From contig JAPPGC010000086.1 in the NCBI GenBank assembly GCA_028875125.1, positions 1 through 32,655 of the forward strand: 32,655 nucleotides of DNA. Direction: 5' to 3'. The stretch comes from Bacteroidota bacterium. GTDB taxonomy: Bacteria; Bacteroidota; Rhodothermia; Rhodothermales; Bin80. Position numbers and translations under genes: made by a program. Under the pieces are notes generated by a model, which saw nothing but the letters and a program-made list of their open reading frames with translations, did not search any database and was not told where the DNA came from. Positions 30,683 through 32,655 of this stretch are shown here, piece by piece (position 1 is the first letter of the stretch; the number at the start of each line of letters is the position of its first letter).

Positions 30683-31732
30683 ATGACTCAATTTTCTGTG
30701 TTTATGCGAAAAAGGGATCAGGCTACACTGGGCGCGCTGTGGCTCCTCTTATTAACGACTGGATGCAATTCAGGTACTGAATACGTGACCCTAGAAGGGC
30801 TTGCAATTCCCATACCACTCCAAGCCAGCGTTGAGCGGGAGTGGCGGGAGTTCTCTCTACGGCAGCTCTATGAAGTGCCCCGTGAGTCTGGCATCGAGTT
30901 GTATGCGCCGGGGCCATTCACGATAGGATCAGATGGGGCCCTGCATTACATGGATATCGTAGACATGAAAATCAAGCATTTTGATGCTGATGGGTATTTC
31001 AAGCAGTCATTTGGGGGGCCTGGAGAAGGACCAGGGGAATTCAGATTTTTTACGGAGATTGACATCTTGGGGGATTCCGTTCTGACTGTCATGGATCCCA
31101 ACCGCCGGGCCATCTCATTTTTTGCGGTAGACAGTTCGACGTTCCTCTACCGCATACCGAACATACATGCTCACAAATACAAGACCACACGGGGTGGTCG
31201 GGCCTATTGGATTGACTTGGGGGGTGATTCCTTGCTTGGAACTGGTGTCGGGGGGCATAATGCTCGCTTTTTTGGAACCATGATAAAGGGGCAAACTGCG
31301 GCACACGTATTACTTACGGATGGACATATAGCCCCATATCAGGAGGACATTGTTTACGTCTCCTCACGGTATCCGATACTTGTGCGGTATGATTCCATTG
31401 GAACCGTGATTTACGCGCGTGCCACTCCGGATTTCGAGACGGCAGAACTGCCCAGTTTGGAAAGGTTCAACACGAGCACCGGAATCGCCACAGGTGTGCA
31501 AGGCCGATCACTCAATGGACATAGCGAGATATACGGTGAAAAGTTGGTTATATCAGCTAACGTGTCAGCGTCGGAAAAGGCTTTTGACGTTTACGACGCG
31601 GCCACAGGAGATTATGAATATTCGGTCTCTATGCCTAGGGGGCGCAACTACTTTGCATCGTACGATCCCATGCGCAAACGCGTTTGGCAGGTCCGGGACA
31701 CGACCGTAGCAGTATATGCCGTAGACCCCTAA
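30683..31732 (+). CDS. Lipoprotein with 6-bladed beta-propeller (NHL/DUF4934-like)
   Basis: The 349-residue protein has a lipoprotein signal ending LLLLTTGC (Cys28), so it is probably anchored in the outer membrane. The body has propeller-like repeats: IGSDGALHYMDIVDMKIKHF followed by DADGYFKQSFGGPGEGPGEF (the typical G.G.GPGEF turn), DSVLTVMDPNRRAISFFAVD, PILVRYDSIGTVIYAR and FDVYDAATGDYEYSVSMPRG. Such six-bladed propellers are frequent in Bacteroidota and Rhodothermota and their ligands are mostly unknown. Translation may begin at Met1 or Met8; the latter would give a more usual signal length. It is transcribed alone, divergent from the GT2 fusion gene. Confidence 0.75.
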   Translation: MTQFSVFMRKRDQATLGALWLLLLTTGCNSGTEYVTLEGLAIPIPLQASVEREWREFSLRQLYEVPRESGIELYAPGPFTIGSDGALHYMDIVDMKIKHFDADGYFKQSFGGPGEGPGEFRFFTEIDILGDSVLTVMDPNRRAISFFAVDSSTFLYRIPNIHAHKYKTTRGGRAYWIDLGGDSLLGTGVGGHNARFFGTMIKGQTAAHVLLTDGHIAPYQEDIVYVSSRYPILVRYDSIGTVIYARATPDFETAELPSLERFNTSTGIATGVQGRSLNGHSEIYGEKLVISANVSASEKAFDVYDAATGDYEYSVSMPRGRNYFASYDPMRKRVWQVRDTTVAVYAVDP

Positions 31733-32029
31733 GCATTGCATTGGAAAATGCGCATGTGGGACACTCAAGACCAAGAGCCCGCCCTCTCAATTAATGTTTC
31801 GTGTGTGACTCGAAAAGAGGCTGGAGGATTGGGAGGCGCAGATTCAGTGACACCTCAGATGTGTGGTGTTTTCCGGCCCAGCGTCAAGGCCACCCCCGTT
31901 AAGCCTGCAAGCTCTTGCACAAATTGAAGACATTGCTAACTCTGTGCAATTTCCAGTCAGTGCATATGCAAAGGAGTCGGTTTCTATACGCCACGGTGCG
32001 TAGTATGGCTATTGGTTGAGGTCATATAG
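31733..32029. other. Intergenic region of about 300 bp
   Basis: No gene or clear signal was found. The N-terminal half expected for the Mrr-type protein at 32030 could not be traced in any frame here. Confidence 0.4.
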
Positions 32030-32359
32030 CCCCATCGAAAGCAGGGCTGTGATCCACGTGAGGTGGTCCAAGTGAAGCGGCACAGGCGCACTGTGCAGCG
32101 CAAGGACCTGGATGCACTACGTGGTTCACTGCACCGATTCGATGCAGTGCGAGGGACCACCGTAGCGACTTCCCGCTTTACGAAGGGAACAATGAAAGCG
32201 GCGTTTTCCCGAAGTACTGCGCCGATTACTCTCATCGATGGAGACAAGCTTGTCGACCTGCTGATCGAGGACGGAATCGGCATCCGCAAGCGTACGATGG
32301 AGATTCTCTCTATCGATCTCGATGATCTATCGCAGGTAGAGGATTTGGAGGGAGACTAG
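32030..32359 (+). pseudogene. Mrr-type restriction endonuclease, C-terminal fragment
   Basis: After a stop at 32027 the frame reads PREVVQVKRHRRTVQRKDLD, then ALRGSLHRFDAVRGTTVATS, RFTKGTMKAAFSRS, PITLIDGDKLVDLLIEDGIG and IRKRTMEILSIDLDDLSQVE. This matches the second half of the Mrr catalytic domain, including the Q-x-K of the PD-(D/E)xK active site in VQVKR. The preceding helix and the catalytic Asp (normally in a G-x-D-G turn) are absent, so the fragment cannot cut DNA. Translation could still start at GTG 32063. It is a second restriction-modification relic in the window, besides the methyltransferase at 12150-13145. Confidence 0.75.
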
Positions 32360-32425
32360 CTGAACTAGAACGTTCGCACTGCCACGATAGTGGCTATTGG
32401 GGATTATATGTCACAGTCAAGGTCA

Positions 32426-32641
32426 TTATTGATCCATATCATCGTCTTCGACCTTGCACTGTGTATGCCACGCGTCGTATGCCAACAAACATTTAATGAA
32501 TAGATCATATTGTTCTTTGCTATCGCAGGTGGACCGCCTACCATCCCATACCTTGGGTTCATAGATTTCTTTAAACTTTTGCAACTCGATTGCCTGTATA
32601 ACAGATCTTATAGTAGGACTATCCCGGCTGGTTGAGCTACA
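32426..32641 (-). pseudogene. Unrecognised protein fragment without a start codon
   Basis: An open minus-strand frame of 71 codons runs from a stop near 32644 to TAA at 32426 and reads SRDSPTIRSVIQAIELQKFK, EIYEPKVWDGRRSTCDSKEQ and YDLFIKCLLAYDAWHTQCKV. The composition looks like real protein, rich in charged and aromatic residues, but no ATG or GTG opens it. I do not recognise the family. It is either the 3' remainder of a decayed gene or chance. Confidence 0.3.
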
Positions 32642-32655
32642 TTAGCATGCGTTCA

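Overview
The window looks like a chromosomal segment of a Gram-negative bacterium of the Bacteroidota/Rhodothermota kind. The main clue is a Por-type (type IX secretion) C-terminal sorting domain with the motif NYPNPFNPATTI on a DUF1501 protein, typical of Rhodothermota, Balneolota, Ignavibacteria and relatives. A TonB-dependent receptor with a carboxypeptidase-regulatory-like N-terminal domain and outer-membrane efflux lipoproteins agree with this. The exact lineage is an inference. I found no tRNA, rRNA or CRISPR array.

Left part (1-16000) is dominated by transition-metal, probably zinc, homeostasis. It holds a disrupted aldo/keto reductase, a ZIP-like metal permease split by a -1 frameshift at an A7 run, a class I methyltransferase, a small His-rich duplicated protein, a His-rich CDF exporter, a czcCBA-type RND efflux operon and a ZnuD-like TonB-dependent receptor with His/acid-rich loops. 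Uptake (ZnuD-like, ZIP-like), cytoplasmic export (CDF), envelope efflux (CzcCBA) and possible buffering (His-rich protein) thus sit within about 15 kb. The efflux operon reads as much more GC-rich than its flanks. It lies between gene wrecks: IS110-type and IS21 istB transposase remnants beyond its 3' end, and a broken beta-class DNA methyltransferase ending just before its 5' end. This suggests horizontal acquisition.

Middle part (16000-21400) holds a DUF1800-DUF1501 pair, the second with both a Tat signal and a type IX sorting domain. It runs convergently, with a 37-bp overlap, into a PnuC-type transporter that is translationally coupled (GTGA overlap) to an FG-GAP-type secreted protein.

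Right part (21400-30300) is a minus-strand run of housekeeping and surface-glycan genes: ABC-F ATPase, WbaP/WcaJ-type polyprenyl-phosphate sugar-1-phosphate transferase, M20 amidohydrolase, nadC, accA, and a large glycosyltransferase 2 fused to a Rossmann domain and a catalytically degenerate copy of the same sugar-phosphate transferase fold. A beta-propeller lipoprotein, a truncated Mrr-type restriction nuclease and an unrecognised fragment close the window.

The two items most worth following are the glycosyltransferase/pseudo-phosphotransferase fusion and the metal island, with its frameshifted ZIP gene and mobile-element debris.
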